Shown: positions 1 to 9,768 of the stretch, one piece after another
How positions within the stretch are numbered: the stretch's first letter is position 1
Layout of the letters: every line of letters begins with the position of its first letter
NCBI RefSeq assembly: GCF_000336615.1
Contig: NZ_AOLW01000019.1
Coordinates: 74,696 to 134,649, forward strand
Length of the DNA: 59,954 bases
Direction of reading: 5' to 3'
DNA from: Haloarcula amylolytica JCM 13557
GTDB taxonomy: Archaea > Halobacteriota > Halobacteria > Halobacteriales > Haloarculaceae
Notes under the pieces: generated by a model
The model's input: only the letters and a program-made list of their open reading frames with translations
Databases searched by the model: none
What the model was told of the DNA's origin: nothing
Program-made: the position numbers and the translations under genes

Positions 1-833
1 CCAGTATCCGGACCGCCGACTCCGACTCCGACTCGCCGGATGAACTCGACGGTCCGTTCGTACACGTCATCGTAGTGCGTCCCGTGGAAGGGGAAGCCGT
101 GATCCGACGGCACCGTCTCGTGGACGACATCGGTCATCGGCCCGAGCGCGTCGGCCAGTAGTTCGGACTGGGCTGGCGGGATGACGTCGTCGTCGGTCCC
201 GTGGAGCAACAGCGTCGGCGGAGCGTCGGTGTTCACCTGTCCGACCGGCGAGGCGAGGTCGTAGGCCGCGGGTTCGTCATCGGGTCCGCCGCCGAGATAC
301 GCGCGATGGCCCTCGCCTGCTGGGACGTCGGTGGTGCTGTCGAGCGCGTGGAAGTCGTAGACGCCGGCGTAGCCGACAGCGGCCGACAGCGCCGAAGACG
401 CGCCGGGGTACAGTTCGGGTTCGAACCCGGGTTCATCCGCCGTCAGCGCTGCCAGGACAACGAGATTCGCGCCCGCCGAGTGGCCGACGCCGACGATGCG
501 GTCAGTGTCCGCGCCGTAGCTCTCGCCCTCCGTTCTGGCCCACTCGATAGCGGCTTTCACGTCGACCAACGCCGCCGGGAACGTCCACTCCGGCGCAAGC
601 CGATACCGAGGCTCGATAACCAGAAAGCCGTCCGCAGCGAGGTCAAGCGCGTGCCGGGCGAACTCGCCCTTGTCGCCGGACGTGAACGCGCCACCGCGGA
701 CAAGCACGGCGACCGGTTTCGGGCCGCTGGCCGCTGGCGAGTCGTACAGATCGAGCGTCAGCGTCTCGCCGTCCCCCTCGTGGAACGGGATGTCACGCTG
801 CACTGTCACTGACTCCGGGGCGCGGTCTGTCAC
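1..833 (-). CDS. Alpha/beta hydrolase (esterase/carboxylesterase-like), 3' end off window
   Basis: Hydrolase of the esterase/lipase (alpha/beta) superfamily, probably cytoplasmic; substrate unknown. The GTG start at 833 is chosen because an in-frame TAG lies two codons upstream. Visible landmarks are an oxyanion-hole-like RGGAF, the nucleophile elbow GHSAG (Ser in G-x-S-x-G), the acid region GTDDDVIPP and the catalytic His in PSDHGFPFH. All three members of the triad are therefore inside the visible part, and only the extreme C-terminus runs past base 1. It is the outermost gene and shows no operon partner in the window. Family assignment is firm; specificity is not. Confidence 0.85.
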   Translation of the reverse strand, partial: MTDRAPESVTVQRDIPFHEGDGETLTLDLYDSPAASGPKPVAVLVRGGAFTSGDKGEFARHALDLAADGFLVIEPRYRLAPEWTFPAALVDVKAAIEWARTEGESYGADTDRIVGVGHSAGANLVVLAALTADEPGFEPELYPGASSALSAAVGYAGVYDFHALDSTTDVPAGEGHRAYLGGGPDDEPAAYDLASPVGQVNTDAPPTLLLHGTDDDVIPPAQSELLADALGPMTDVVHETVPSDHGFPFHGTHYDDVYERTVEFIRRVGVGVGGPDT

Positions 834-1387
834 GGGCTACAGTCGGGCCGTCGCGGACATAAGCCCGACGCTATTCGCTCTCGACGCTGGAGTCGAGCGA
901 GGCATCGGCATCGCGGGCGGCCACCGACGCCGCAGCCCCAACCAGCGCCATCACAGCCGCTGGGCCACACGTTCGCGATAGCCGACTGGTCACTGCTGCG
1001 TTCCTGCAGGCGAACGAAGTCACCGCTGGAGAACCCGCTGTCCGCCGGAGCCTGCTGGCCGATGACTGCCATCCCACTCGCCGGCTCTCTGTTCTTGAGG
1101 GATTGACAGTCAGTTACATCGTTCTGAACGAAGCGAAAAAGCTCGGTTATCGGGCGGTACACCTGCGGCCCGACGGTTAGCCTTCGACCTCGATTTGCTT
1201 ACTGCGGGCCGTTGCGCCCGTCTCGACGGGCAGGCGCACTTCGAGGATCCCGTTCGTACAGGCCTCAGTCGGGTTAGAAGGAATGATGCGGATAATGGTG
1301 GACCGGCTACAGGCAAGCGCTATTTTTACTAATAATACCCATCTACCGATAAGATAAAGTGGGAATAGGCGTATCGTTACTGGAACG
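834..1387. other. Intergenic stretch with gene remnants
   Basis: 554 bases between the hydrolase and the histidine kinase. It holds the Hsp20 C-terminal remnant (annotated separately) and, on the minus strand near 869-1077, a short acidic-tailed reading frame ending ASLDSSVESE that I do not recognise and that may also be a remnant. The last 70 bases before the kinase are AT-rich and probably contain its promoter. No RNA gene is seen. Confidence 0.5.
1177..1262 (-). pseudogene. C-terminal remnant of an Hsp20/alpha-crystallin small heat-shock protein
   Basis: The last 25 or so codons before the TAA at 1177-1179 read NGILEVRLPVETG followed by SKQIEVEG. This is the typical end of haloarchaeal Hsp20 proteins: the beta-strand NG(I/V)LEV-LPV and the C-terminal IEVEG. 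Upstream the frame loses all similarity and runs antisense into the kinase gene, so the alpha-crystallin core and the start are gone. I read it as a decayed or deletion-truncated gene rather than a working one. Confidence 0.6.
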
Positions 1388-3829
1388 ATGTACGGCCGCT
1401 TCGTGACGGCCCTGTGGGTCCTGACAGGCCTTTCCGCGGTGTTTTCACTGCTCGCGTGGCGCAAGCGGGAGGACCCTGGCGGGACGCCGATGGTGGTGTT
1501 TCACCTCGCTCTGTCAGTCGGTGCTGCCAGCTACGCCGTCGACATCACCGCGACGACGCTGTCGACCCAGTTGCTCGCCCGACAGGTCGCGACCATCGCG
1601 CAGGGTGCAGTCGCCATCGCCTGGCTGTATGCCGCGTTGCAGTACGCCGACTTCGACCGGGCGGTGACGCGCCGGGCCGTCGGGCTACTGTCGCTTGATC
1701 CACTGATACTGGTGGCCGTGTTCGTCTTTCCGGGCGTATCACTGTTCGACCTCCCGCCCAGCGGCTCCGTGGGGTCGCTGGTGGTGACGCCCGGGACCGG
1801 CCTCACAGCGGTGTTCGTCGCCCACATGGCGACAATTCTGATTGCGGCGCTCGCCGGGACAGTCGTTCTCGTTCAGTTGTTCGTCCGCTCGCGACACCTG
1901 TACCGAACACAGGCCGCTGCCGTCCTCGTCGCGGCGCTGGCTCCCTGGACCATTGCGCTGACCCAGCAGTACTTCCTACAGATTCCCGAAGACGCCACGA
2001 TTTTCGCCTGGGGAGTCTCCGGGATAGCGATGACGACCGGGCTCTACACGTTCAAGACACTCGACCCGGTGCCAGCCGCCCAGAAGACCATCGTCGAGCA
2101 AATGGGCGATGGAACGCTCGTTCTGGACGTCGACGGTTGTATCAGCCACGCGAACCCAGCGGCCGAGACCCTCCTCGCTGGCCCCGAGGAAACGCTCGTT
2201 GGCCAGCCAGTGGACGCCGTCATTCCGACCTGGGACAAAGTCGCGGTCGACGACGACGGACAGTCAGACTGGTCGGAACTCGCCCTCACCGTGGACGGAC
2301 AGCAGCGGTTCGTCGAGCTCGAAGTGACCCCGTTTACCGACCGGTTCGACGGACTCGTTGGCCGTCTCGTCGTCCTCCGGGACGTCACGGAGCGGAAGCA
2401 GCGCGAACAGCGGCTGGCGCAGTACAAGACGATTTTCGAGGGCGTCAGCGAACCCGTCTACGTCCTCGACGAGCACGACCGGTTCGTCACGTACAACGAC
2501 CCGTTCGCCGAACTGGTCGGTACCGTCGAGGACAGTCTCGTCGGCGAACGCTTCGAGACGGTGCTGGGACAGATGGAAACCGAACCGGTGGACGACGGGT
2601 CGGGGGAGTTCCTGATACGGACCGCGTCCGGCGAACAGGTCCCCTGTGAAGTCGACGCAGCGGACATCGAACTGGCCGGCGGTGAGTCCGGCCGCGTCGG
2701 CATCGTCCGTGACATCTCACAGCGAAAGGAAATCGAGTCCGAGCTCGCAGTGACGACCGAGCGCCTAGAGACGCTCGTCGAGGCCGCCCCGCTCGCGATT
2801 GTGGCGATGGACACCGACGGGGTCGTCGAGGTCTGGAACCCCGCCGCGACAGAGCTGTTCGGCTGGTCTGCGGACGAGGTTCTGGGCGAAACGGTCCCCG
2901 TTATCCCGGCCGAAAATCGACGGCAGACCATCGAGCTTCATGCGCAGGTACTCGAGGGCGAGCGTCTGGCAGGCCACGAAACGGAACTCCAGCGAAAAGA
3001 CGGGAGCCACGTCGACGTGAGCCTCGCTGCTGCCCCGATACGCGGCCTCAGTGGCTCTGTGGTCGGCAGCGTCTCCGTCATCACGGACATCACCGACCAG
3101 AAGCGGCGGGAGCGACAACTCCAACTCCAGAACGAGCGGCTGGACGAGTTCGCCAGCCTCGTCAGCCACGACCTCCGGAACCCCTTGCAGGTCGCCAGCG
3201 GCCATCTGGAACTGGCGTCACAGGACGCTTCGGCGGACGTACGCGAGTCGATAACGGCCGCAACGGACGCCCTCAATCGGATGGAGACGCTCATCGACCA
3301 CACCCTGACGCTGGCCCGCGAGGGGCGTGACATCGGCGACCCCGAACCGGTGTCGCTCCGAGACACGTTCGCTCGGGCGTGGGACGCCGCGCCAACGAGC
3401 GCGGCCGAGCGCCGGATTCGGGACCCGCCGGAGCGCGTACTGGCCGACCCCGACCGCCTCGTCGAACTGTTCCAGAACCTCGTACGAAACGCCGTGGAAC
3501 ACGGCAGAGACGGTGCTACTCCCGAATCCGGGCCAGCGGTCGACGGGGCAGGGGCGGTCACCATAACGCTCGGAGCCACGCCGGACGGCTTCTACGTCGC
3601 CGACAACGGCCCGGGGATTCCGCCGGCCCAGCGGGACGCCGTCCTCGAATCGGGCTACAGTACGAGCGATGACGGCACCGGGTTCGGCCTGTCGATAGTC
3701 GAAACGATCGCTGAGGCCCACGGCTGGGAACTGAAAATTACCGACAGCGAGGACGGCGGCGCCCGGTTCGAGTTCAGCGGCGTCGAGATCGAGACACAGG
3801 GCGAAGAACCGACCGCAGAGTCGTCGTGA
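1388..3829 (+). CDS. Membrane-bound multi-PAS sensor histidine kinase
   Basis: 813 aa. Residues 1-215 are a hydrophobic region with about seven membrane segments, like the histidine-kinase N-terminal 7TM domain. Three PAS domains follow at about 236-337, 345-444 and 461-571, each ending in a DVTERK-like linker. The HisKA box SLVSHDLRNPL has the phospho-acceptor His near 594. The HATPase domain has the N box LFQNLVRNAVEHG (about 697) and the G boxes DNGPGIP and GTGFGLS. It should autophosphorylate in response to a membrane or cytoplasmic signal. No response regulator lies beside it, so the partner is encoded elsewhere. The stimulus is unknown. Confidence 0.92.
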   Translation: MYGRFVTALWVLTGLSAVFSLLAWRKREDPGGTPMVVFHLALSVGAASYAVDITATTLSTQLLARQVATIAQGAVAIAWLYAALQYADFDRAVTRRAVGLLSLDPLILVAVFVFPGVSLFDLPPSGSVGSLVVTPGTGLTAVFVAHMATILIAALAGTVVLVQLFVRSRHLYRTQAAAVLVAALAPWTIALTQQYFLQIPEDATIFAWGVSGIAMTTGLYTFKTLDPVPAAQKTIVEQMGDGTLVLDVDGCISHANPAAETLLAGPEETLVGQPVDAVIPTWDKVAVDDDGQSDWSELALTVDGQQRFVELEVTPFTDRFDGLVGRLVVLRDVTERKQREQRLAQYKTIFEGVSEPVYVLDEHDRFVTYNDPFAELVGTVEDSLVGERFETVLGQMETEPVDDGSGEFLIRTASGEQVPCEVDAADIELAGGESGRVGIVRDISQRKEIESELAVTTERLETLVEAAPLAIVAMDTDGVVEVWNPAATELFGWSADEVLGETVPVIPAENRRQTIELHAQVLEGERLAGHETELQRKDGSHVDVSLAAAPIRGLSGSVVGSVSVITDITDQKRRERQLQLQNERLDEFASLVSHDLRNPLQVASGHLELASQDASADVRESITAATDALNRMETLIDHTLTLAREGRDIGDPEPVSLRDTFARAWDAAPTSAAERRIRDPPERVLADPDRLVELFQNLVRNAVEHGRDGATPESGPAVDGAGAVTITLGATPDGFYVADNGPGIPPAQRDAVLESGYSTSDDGTGFGLSIVETIAEAHGWELKITDSEDGGARFEFSGVEIETQGEEPTAESS

Positions 3830-3837
3830 CGGCGGCC

Positions 3838-5577
3838 TCAGGGATGGGTGAAGTACGCGACGGACTCCGTGTCCGGGTCGTCCGCGACCTCGTCGAGGCG
3901 GGCGAAGCCGATACGCTCGAACTGAACCACCTCGTCAGCGTCGTAATCGAGTAGTCCGGGTTCCGCCACGCCGGACACGTCGCCGTCCATCGTCCGGAGG
4001 CGGACCTGTGGCCCATCAGCCGGTGCCCAGTGAATCACGTCGACGCCCTCCTCGCGGACGGCGTCGATGTCGTCGCCGGTGTACTCGAAGGCGTCGCGGG
4101 TGTGGCGCACGCAGCCGTACCCCTTGAGCCAGATACGCTCGCCGTGGCTCGGCAGGTCGTCGCCCTCGACGACGACACCGCTGGTCACGGGAATCTCGCG
4201 GCGGCCACGCTCCTCGAAGTCCGGGTGCAGTGGCGGTTCGCCGGCGTCCGGCCCGCCGACGACCTGCCGCTCGACGAGGCCGCCGTGGTCGTCGCTGTTC
4301 CGGACGAAGAACGCCCGGTCCGAGTCGTCGTCGATCAGGTCGCGGTTGTTCGAGTAGATCGAGGACATCGCCAGATCGACGTTTGACGTGGAGGTCCCGA
4401 GTTCGATCATCGCGTCGACGACGGCCTCGCCGCGAATGCCGCGCCGTTCGAGGCTGGCGACGGTCGGCGCTCGCGGGTCGTCCCAGCCCGCCAGTTCGCC
4501 GTCCGCGATGCGTTCGGCGATGCTCGACGTGGAGAGGGGCACGTCGTAGGCGTCGACCTGAACGTGGCCCCAGTGGATGACCTCGGGGTACTCCCAGTCG
4601 AAGTAGTCGTAGACGAACTGCTGGCGCTTCGCGGAGTCCTGCAGGTCGATGCCGCGGATGATGTGCGTGACGCCTAGCAGGTGGTCGTCCAGCCCGCTCT
4701 GGAAGTCGAGCATCGGCCAGCAGCGGTACTCCGCGGCCGCCTCGCGGGGGTGGGGCGTGTCGACCATCCGGAAGGCGACGAAGTCCCGCAGCGCGGGGTT
4801 CTTGTGCGTGATGTCGGTCCGGACCCGCAGCACCATCTCGCCGCTGTCGTACTCGCCCTCGACCATCGCCTCGAACTCCGAGCGCGTGGTCTCGGCGTCC
4901 TTCTCGCGGTGGGGACAGGCCTCGCCGCTGTTCTTCAGGTCGGAGAACTCACCCTGCGGGCACGAGCAGGTGTAGGCCCCGCCTTTGTCGATGAGTTCCC
5001 GGGCGTACTCGTAGTAGGTCTCGACCCGGTCGCTGGCGTTGACCACCTCGTCGGGCTCGAAGCCGAGGTAGTCGATGGCGTCCAGAATCGCGTCGTAGGC
5101 GTCCAGGTCCGGCCGCTTGGTCTCGGGGTCGGTGTCGTCGAAGCGGCAGATGAACTCCCCGTCGTAGCGTTGCTTGTACGTCCCCACGACGGCGGCCATC
5201 CGCGCGTGGCCGATGTGCCACGGGCCGTTGGGGTTGGGCGCGACCCGCATCCGGACGGTGTCGTACTCGTCGGCGTTGGGCAGGTCCGGCAGCGGGTGGT
5301 CCTCGCCCTCGTCCTCGCTCTCCAGTTCTTCGAGTTTATCCGGCGCAAGTTCGGCCAGCCGCTCGCGGCGTTCAGAACTACGCATCCCGTTGACCCGCTC
5401 GACGACCGGCGCGATGACGCCCGGAATCTCGTCGCCGTACTCGCGGAACTCCGGGTTCTCGCCCATGAGTGGCCCCATGATCGCTCCGACCTGTGCCTCG
5501 CTGTCGTGTTTGACCGCGTTCAGGAGGGCGCTTGTCTCCGCCGCCTCCGTGATTCGGTCTCGCAGCTCGTCGTCCAT
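3838..5577 (-). CDS. gltX: Glutamyl-tRNA synthetase (archaeal, non-discriminating type)
   Basis: 579 aa, normal for archaeal GluRS. It charges tRNA-Glu and, in archaea using GatDE, also tRNA-Gln with Glu. The class I HIGH motif is at residues 121-124 (GPWHIGH), after an N-terminal helical extension of about 110 residues typical of archaeal GluRS/GlnRS. The KMSKS counterpart is the STSS within VPLSTSSIAERI. gatE lies at 51.1 kb in this window, consistent with the indirect Gln-tRNA(Gln) pathway. The ORF reads cleanly from ATG 5577 to TGA 3838. It stands apart from the other minus-strand translation genes, separated by a hypothetical gene and the get3/idsA block. Confidence 0.97.
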   Translation of the reverse strand: MDDELRDRITEAAETSALLNAVKHDSEAQVGAIMGPLMGENPEFREYGDEIPGVIAPVVERVNGMRSSERRERLAELAPDKLEELESEDEGEDHPLPDLPNADEYDTVRMRVAPNPNGPWHIGHARMAAVVGTYKQRYDGEFICRFDDTDPETKRPDLDAYDAILDAIDYLGFEPDEVVNASDRVETYYEYARELIDKGGAYTCSCPQGEFSDLKNSGEACPHREKDAETTRSEFEAMVEGEYDSGEMVLRVRTDITHKNPALRDFVAFRMVDTPHPREAAAEYRCWPMLDFQSGLDDHLLGVTHIIRGIDLQDSAKRQQFVYDYFDWEYPEVIHWGHVQVDAYDVPLSTSSIAERIADGELAGWDDPRAPTVASLERRGIRGEAVVDAMIELGTSTSNVDLAMSSIYSNNRDLIDDDSDRAFFVRNSDDHGGLVERQVVGGPDAGEPPLHPDFEERGRREIPVTSGVVVEGDDLPSHGERIWLKGYGCVRHTRDAFEYTGDDIDAVREEGVDVIHWAPADGPQVRLRTMDGDVSGVAEPGLLDYDADEVVQFERIGFARLDEVADDPDTESVAYFTHP

Positions 5578-5733
5578 TACCGGGACCTGCGACTGGGAGG
5601 GTCAAAACGCCGTCGGGTTCAGCCAGCTATGGGGGCAGGGTGTCAGCAAACAGTTCGCATAGCTCCTTGGTCTGCAACGATTCGCTTCACTCAGTACGGG
5701 GTGCAGGCATACTGGTTAGTACAGCGAGTACCG

Positions 5734-6249
5734 TCAACAGCCCATACTTGTGGAGACGGTCCGAGAATCCACTGTTCCGTTGCTACCGATACGGACTTCT
5801 GCAAACCGGGAATTACAGTCGAAATGGTCAGTTGTTACTGGGTACGTTCCAGTCGTCTGTGTTGCTTCGTCCGTCACTGTGAGGAGGTACCCTGGGGACG
5901 GAATTTCCAACCAAAGTGTCCCGTTCGGTGGCAGTGTTTCTGTACGGGTTAGGACTGAAGAATTACTGTCAGTATGTACTATCTCGACGGATACGGTTCG
6001 GTTCATCGGGCTAGCATTCCAAACCTGAATCGGCAAACCATCCCCAGTGGCACCGACCTGGATGACGACAGAGGGTTCGGCTTTCGTTCCTTGGTATGGA
6101 GCCGGAACAGATGGATCAATCGTCGGCGTGTCAGTCGTCGTTACATCGGGCGGGCCGCTGTGGGCAGAAAGGGTGGGAAACAGGAGTAGCGAAGCTACGA
6201 TGCCGACAGTGATAATGAGAAACACCGCAAGAATCGGACGGAGATTCAT
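5734..6249 (-). CDS. Secreted or membrane-anchored hypothetical protein
   Basis: 171 aa. Residues 5-28 are strongly hydrophobic and followed by a Thr/Pro-rich acidic linker, so the protein is probably anchored with its body outside. The body contains several N-x-S/T sequons (NAS, NRT, NSS, NGT) and two late cysteines, including the C-terminal MGC. It looks like a beta-rich extracellular domain, but I recognise no family. Codon use is noticeably less GC-biased than that of gltX, suggesting a younger or transferred gene. It stands alone between two conserved blocks. Confidence 0.7.
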   Translation of the reverse strand: MNLRPILAVFLIITVGIVASLLLFPTLSAHSGPPDVTTTDTPTIDPSVPAPYQGTKAEPSVVIQVGATGDGLPIQVWNASPMNRTVSVEIVHTDSNSSVLTRTETLPPNGTLWLEIPSPGYLLTVTDEATQTTGTYPVTTDHFDCNSRFAEVRIGSNGTVDSRTVSTSMGC

Positions 6250-6352
6250 GACGCAAGCAACTCATCTCTGGCCGCATGTGTTTTCTGGTTGGTAAGTTCG
6301 CAGACGGGCTGCGTATTCTACGCAGGACGGTTTACCCACAAACGAAGAGTAG

Positions 6353-7288
6353 TTATTCAACAGCACCTAACGAGTCCGCGACCCGTTCCAGCGCGCTAAG
6401 ACCGGTCACCTCGCCGGACTGGTCGGGCACCGTCCACAGGCCCAGTTCGGGCAGTGACTCCCGAAGTGTAGCAATCGACTCCTCTTGCACTGCCTGTTTG
6501 CCCTGGCACCGCTGACAGTCGCCAGCGTCCTCGATGACCTTGTTGACGACCAGCGTCGTCACCGGCACGTCGAACTCGCGGAGCTTCTGGACGAGTCGTT
6601 CCGTCTCGCGGACGGCCATCGTCTCGGGAATGGTGACGACGCGGAACGCGGTCTGCTCGGGGTCTCGCAGCACCGTCCCGACCCGTTCCATTCGCTCGCG
6701 CATCGCGGTGAAGTCGTCCGGACCGTCGTCGCGTCGGCTCGCCATCGGGCCAAACATCATTGTCCGGGCGGTGTTGACCTTCCGGCGGACCTGATCCCGG
6801 AGGTCCATCGCCGTCGCGACGCCGCGGTCCATCACCGACGGCAGGTCGAGCAAGCGGAGCGTGTGGCCGGTCGGGGCGGTGTCGAACACCACGCGGTCCC
6901 AGCGGTCGCTCTCGATGTACGTCGCCATGCCCTCGATGGCCGCCAGTTCGTCGCTGCCGGGCATCACGCCGGTCGTGAACAGGTCGGCGATTTCGTCCTC
7001 GTCAATCCGGACCCCGGCGTCGGAAAACTCCGACGCCAGCGCCTCGAACAGCGACCGGTAGCGGTCGATACCGGTCTGCGGGTCGATCTCGACACCCCAC
7101 AGCCCCGACTGGATTTCCGTCGGGTCGCCGCCGACCTCGGTCTCGACGGCGTCGGCCAGCGAGTGCGCGGGGTCAGTGGAGACGACCAGTGTCTCGTGGC
7201 CCGCCGCTGCTAGCCGGTAGCCGGTCGCCGCGGCTACGGTCGTCTTGCCCACGCCGCCCTTGCCGCCGTAGAGGAGGAACCGAGTCAC
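6353..7288 (-). CDS. Get3/ArsA-family P-loop ATPase
   Basis: About 311 aa from the GTG at 7288; a longer upstream reading frame has no family resemblance. The deviant Walker A GGKGGVGKTT sits at residues 8-17, followed by the STDPAHSLAD switch and VVFDTAPTGHTLRLL. A CxxC (DCQRC) near the C-terminus matches the metal-binding pair of Get3/TRC40. Get3 homologues deliver tail-anchored membrane proteins; archaeal copies are implicated in the same role and in chaperoning, while ArsA drives arsenite export. No arsenite genes are nearby, so Get3-like is preferred. It lies 88 bp downstream of idsA on the same strand. Confidence 0.9.
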   Translation of the reverse strand: MTRFLLYGGKGGVGKTTVAAATGYRLAAAGHETLVVSTDPAHSLADAVETEVGGDPTEIQSGLWGVEIDPQTGIDRYRSLFEALASEFSDAGVRIDEDEIADLFTTGVMPGSDELAAIEGMATYIESDRWDRVVFDTAPTGHTLRLLDLPSVMDRGVATAMDLRDQVRRKVNTARTMMFGPMASRRDDGPDDFTAMRERMERVGTVLRDPEQTAFRVVTIPETMAVRETERLVQKLREFDVPVTTLVVNKVIEDAGDCQRCQGKQAVQEESIATLRESLPELGLWTVPDQSGEVTGLSALERVADSLGAVE

Positions 7289-7376
7289 ACGACTGCCTAG
7301 GGGCTGACAGGTCTTAGTTGCTGACCAGCACTGTTCAGGGTCGAAAGACGCGGGGAAAAACGGACTGTCGGAGCGC

Positions 7377-8417
7377 TCAGTAGTCGCGCTCGACGAGGTA
7401 GTTCGCGATACCCTCAAGCAGGTAGCGAGACTCGTTGTCCGGCAGGACTTCGAGGTTCTGCTTGCCGCTCGCGATGAGATCCTGCCCGGTCTGGCGGGCG
7501 TATTCGATGGATCCAACGTCGCGCAGGCGCTCGACGGCCGCGTCGATTTCGGCCTCCGAGACGGCTTCGACGGAGTCCGTGTCGATCAGGTCGCCGACGT
7601 CGACGCCCTGCTGGCGAGCGTGTAACGTCACCAGGGTCTGCTTGTTCTCGACGAGGTCGGACCCGCGCTGCTTGCCCAGTTTCTCCGAGGGGGTCGTCAG
7701 GTCCAGCAGGTCGTCCTGAATCTGGAACGCGCGACCCACGTCGAGTCCGTAGTTGTACAGGGCGTCGACGGTCTCCGCGTCGGCCCCGAGCAGCGTGGCC
7801 GGAATCGAGGCGGCCGCGCCGTACAGCACGGCCGTCTTGAGTTCGACCATCTCCAGGTACTCCTCGGGCGTGACGACGTCGCGTTGCTCGAACTCGATGT
7901 CGAGGGACTGGCCCTCGCAGATGCGGGTACACGTCGTCGCGAGTCGCTTGTTCGCGTCGACGGTCCGCTCGGGGGCCGCGCCGGTATCGAGCAGGAACTC
8001 GAACGCTTTCGAGTACAGCGTGTCGCCGGCGAGAATCGCCGTCGAGAGGTCGTACTCCTTGTGGACGGCGGGCACCCCGCGACGGAGCGCGTCGTCGTCC
8101 ATGATGTCGTCGTGGATAAGCGTGAACGTCTGGATGACCTCGATGGCGAGCGCGGCCGACATCATATCGGCCTGCCCGCCCTCGAGCGTCGGGAAGTCAC
8201 GGTAGTCTGCCGTCAGCGGGTCGACGTCGAGCAGCGACTCCGCGACCAGCAGCAGGACCGTCGGGCGGAGCCGTTTCCCGCCCGCGTCCAGCAGGTAACG
8301 CGACGCCTCGTAGAGGTGGTCCGGTTTCTGCACCGGAAGGTCCTCGGGGAGGGCGTCGTTGACCCGGTCTCGTCGGGCGACAATCGCGTCTTCGACCTGC
8401 TGATGGCGTTCGGACAT
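7377..8417 (-). CDS. idsA: Geranylgeranyl/polyprenyl diphosphate synthase
   Basis: 346 aa trans-prenyltransferase making the C20 (or C25) diphosphate for archaeal ether lipids. The first aspartate-rich motif is DDIMD at 103-107, with GGKRLRP upstream at about 46-52 for IPP binding. The second aspartate-rich motif is FQIQDDLLD. It starts 4 bp after the stop of the RNase J gene and is thus the last gene of the mvk-ipk-rnj-idsA lipid block. Product chain length cannot be fixed from motifs alone. Confidence 0.95.
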   Translation of the reverse strand: MSERHQQVEDAIVARRDRVNDALPEDLPVQKPDHLYEASRYLLDAGGKRLRPTVLLLVAESLLDVDPLTADYRDFPTLEGGQADMMSAALAIEVIQTFTLIHDDIMDDDALRRGVPAVHKEYDLSTAILAGDTLYSKAFEFLLDTGAAPERTVDANKRLATTCTRICEGQSLDIEFEQRDVVTPEEYLEMVELKTAVLYGAAASIPATLLGADAETVDALYNYGLDVGRAFQIQDDLLDLTTPSEKLGKQRGSDLVENKQTLVTLHARQQGVDVGDLIDTDSVEAVSEAEIDAAVERLRDVGSIEYARQTGQDLIASGKQNLEVLPDNESRYLLEGIANYLVERDY

Positions 8418-8421
8418 CGAT

Positions 8422-9768
8422 TTACTCGGTGAGCTGGATCATGTTGCCGTTGCGGGTGATGTGGAGGTCCCGTCCGGCTTTGTAGCCCATGTCTTCCGCG
8501 AGGTCGACGTACGGCGCGAACCCTTCGAGGCTCTGGTGGGCCGGGATAACGTTCTTCGGCTGGAGCGCGTCGAGCATCTCGTAGTGGCCCTCACTGCGGA
8601 GGTGGCCCGAAACGTGGATGTCGTCGTAGATTCGCGCGCCCTGCATGCCCAGGAGCTTCTCGGACTGGTAGCGCTGGCCCTCGTTGGTCGGCTCCGGAAT
8701 GACTCGGGCCGAGAAGAGGACCTTGTCGCCGTCGTCTAGCTCGTAGGGCGTCTCGCCGCGGCCCATCCGGGTGAGCATCGCGCGGGGCTCGCCCTGGTGG
8801 CCGGTAACGATGGGGAAGAAGTTCTCCTTGCCCTCGTTCATGATCCGCTTGAACGTCCGGTCGACGGACTTCCGGTGGCCGTACATTCCCAGGTCTTCCG
8901 GGAAGTCGACGAAGTCGAGTCGTTCGGCCGTGCCGGAGTACTTCTCCATTGAGCGGCCCAGTAGCACCGGCTGGCGGCCGATGTCGTCAGCGAACTCGAC
9001 GAGGCTCTTGACACGGGCGATGTGCGAGGAGAACGTCGTGGCGACGATGCCGCCGTCGTAGTCCTCAATGCTGGTCATGACGTCTTTGAGGTGGCGACGA
9101 GCGACGGATTCGGAGGGCGTGCGGCCCTTCTTACCCGCGTTCGTACAGTCCTCGATATAACAGAGGACGCCCTCGCCCTCGCGGCCGATCTCGCGGAACC
9201 GCTTCATGTCGATGGGGTCGCCGATGACCGGCGTGTGGTCCATCCGCTTGTCGAGCCCGTAGACGACTGCGCCCTCCGGCGTGTGAAGCACGGGGTTGAT
9301 CGCGTCGATGATGGAGTGTGTGACGTTGACGAACTCCAGTTCGTTGCGCTCGCCGATGGACATCGTCTCGCCGGCGCTCATCTTGACGAGGTCGTTCTGG
9401 ACGCCGAACTTCTCCTCGCTCTTGATCTGCTGTTTGACGAGTTCGATGGTGAACGGCGACGCGACGATGGGGGCGTCGTAGCGGTGGGCGAGCTTGGATA
9501 TCGCGCCGATGTGGTCGAGGTGACCGTGTGTCGGCACGATGGCCTTCACGTCGCCTTCCAGGTCGGACATGACCCGGTCGTCCGGGATGGCACCCATGTC
9601 GATGAGGTCCAGCGAGTGCATCCGTTCCGTCTCGACGTTGTCGTGAATCAGTACCTTCGAGAGGTTCAGGCCCATGTCGAAGATGACGACGTCGTCCCCT
9701 GCACGGACGGCCGTCATCTGTCGGCCTACAGCCTCGTAACCGCCAATTGTCGCAATTTCGACTTCCAT
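8422..9768 (-). CDS. rnj: Archaeal ribonuclease J (metallo-beta-lactamase fold)
   Basis: 448 aa from ATG 9768; an upstream extension in the same frame does not resemble the family. RNase J is a 5'-3' exonuclease and endonuclease in RNA decay and maturation. The zinc motif THGHLDHIG (His81, His83, Asp85, His86) and later VTGHQGEP and SGHLR motifs of the beta-CASP family are present. Placement between ipk and idsA is the usual archaeal neighbourhood, so co-transcription with lipid genes is likely. A leader of about 200 bases without a convincing ORF precedes the ATG. Confidence 0.94.
   Translation of the reverse strand: MEVEIATIGGYEAVGRQMTAVRAGDDVVIFDMGLNLSKVLIHDNVETERMHSLDLIDMGAIPDDRVMSDLEGDVKAIVPTHGHLDHIGAISKLAHRYDAPIVASPFTIELVKQQIKSEEKFGVQNDLVKMSAGETMSIGERNELEFVNVTHSIIDAINPVLHTPEGAVVYGLDKRMDHTPVIGDPIDMKRFREIGREGEGVLCYIEDCTNAGKKGRTPSESVARRHLKDVMTSIEDYDGGIVATTFSSHIARVKSLVEFADDIGRQPVLLGRSMEKYSGTAERLDFVDFPEDLGMYGHRKSVDRTFKRIMNEGKENFFPIVTGHQGEPRAMLTRMGRGETPYELDDGDKVLFSARVIPEPTNEGQRYQSEKLLGMQGARIYDDIHVSGHLRSEGHYEMLDALQPKNVIPAHQSLEGFAPYVDLAEDMGYKAGRDLHITRNGNMIQLTE

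Noticed and set aside
869..1077. Short minus-strand frame with acidic C-terminus
   Set aside because: Only the last 30 residues look protein-like; the N-terminal part is basic and Ser/Arg-rich, so it is at best a remnant.
1177..1464. Full 95-codon minus-strand frame containing the Hsp20 end as a gene
   Set aside because: Its first two thirds are antisense to or upstream of the histidine kinase and bear no Hsp20 similarity; only the C-terminal 25 or so codons do.
4681..5952. 423-codon plus-strand frame over gltX
   Set aside because: Antisense shadow of the GC-rich gltX gene; composition lacks haloarchaeal protein bias and gltX is certain.
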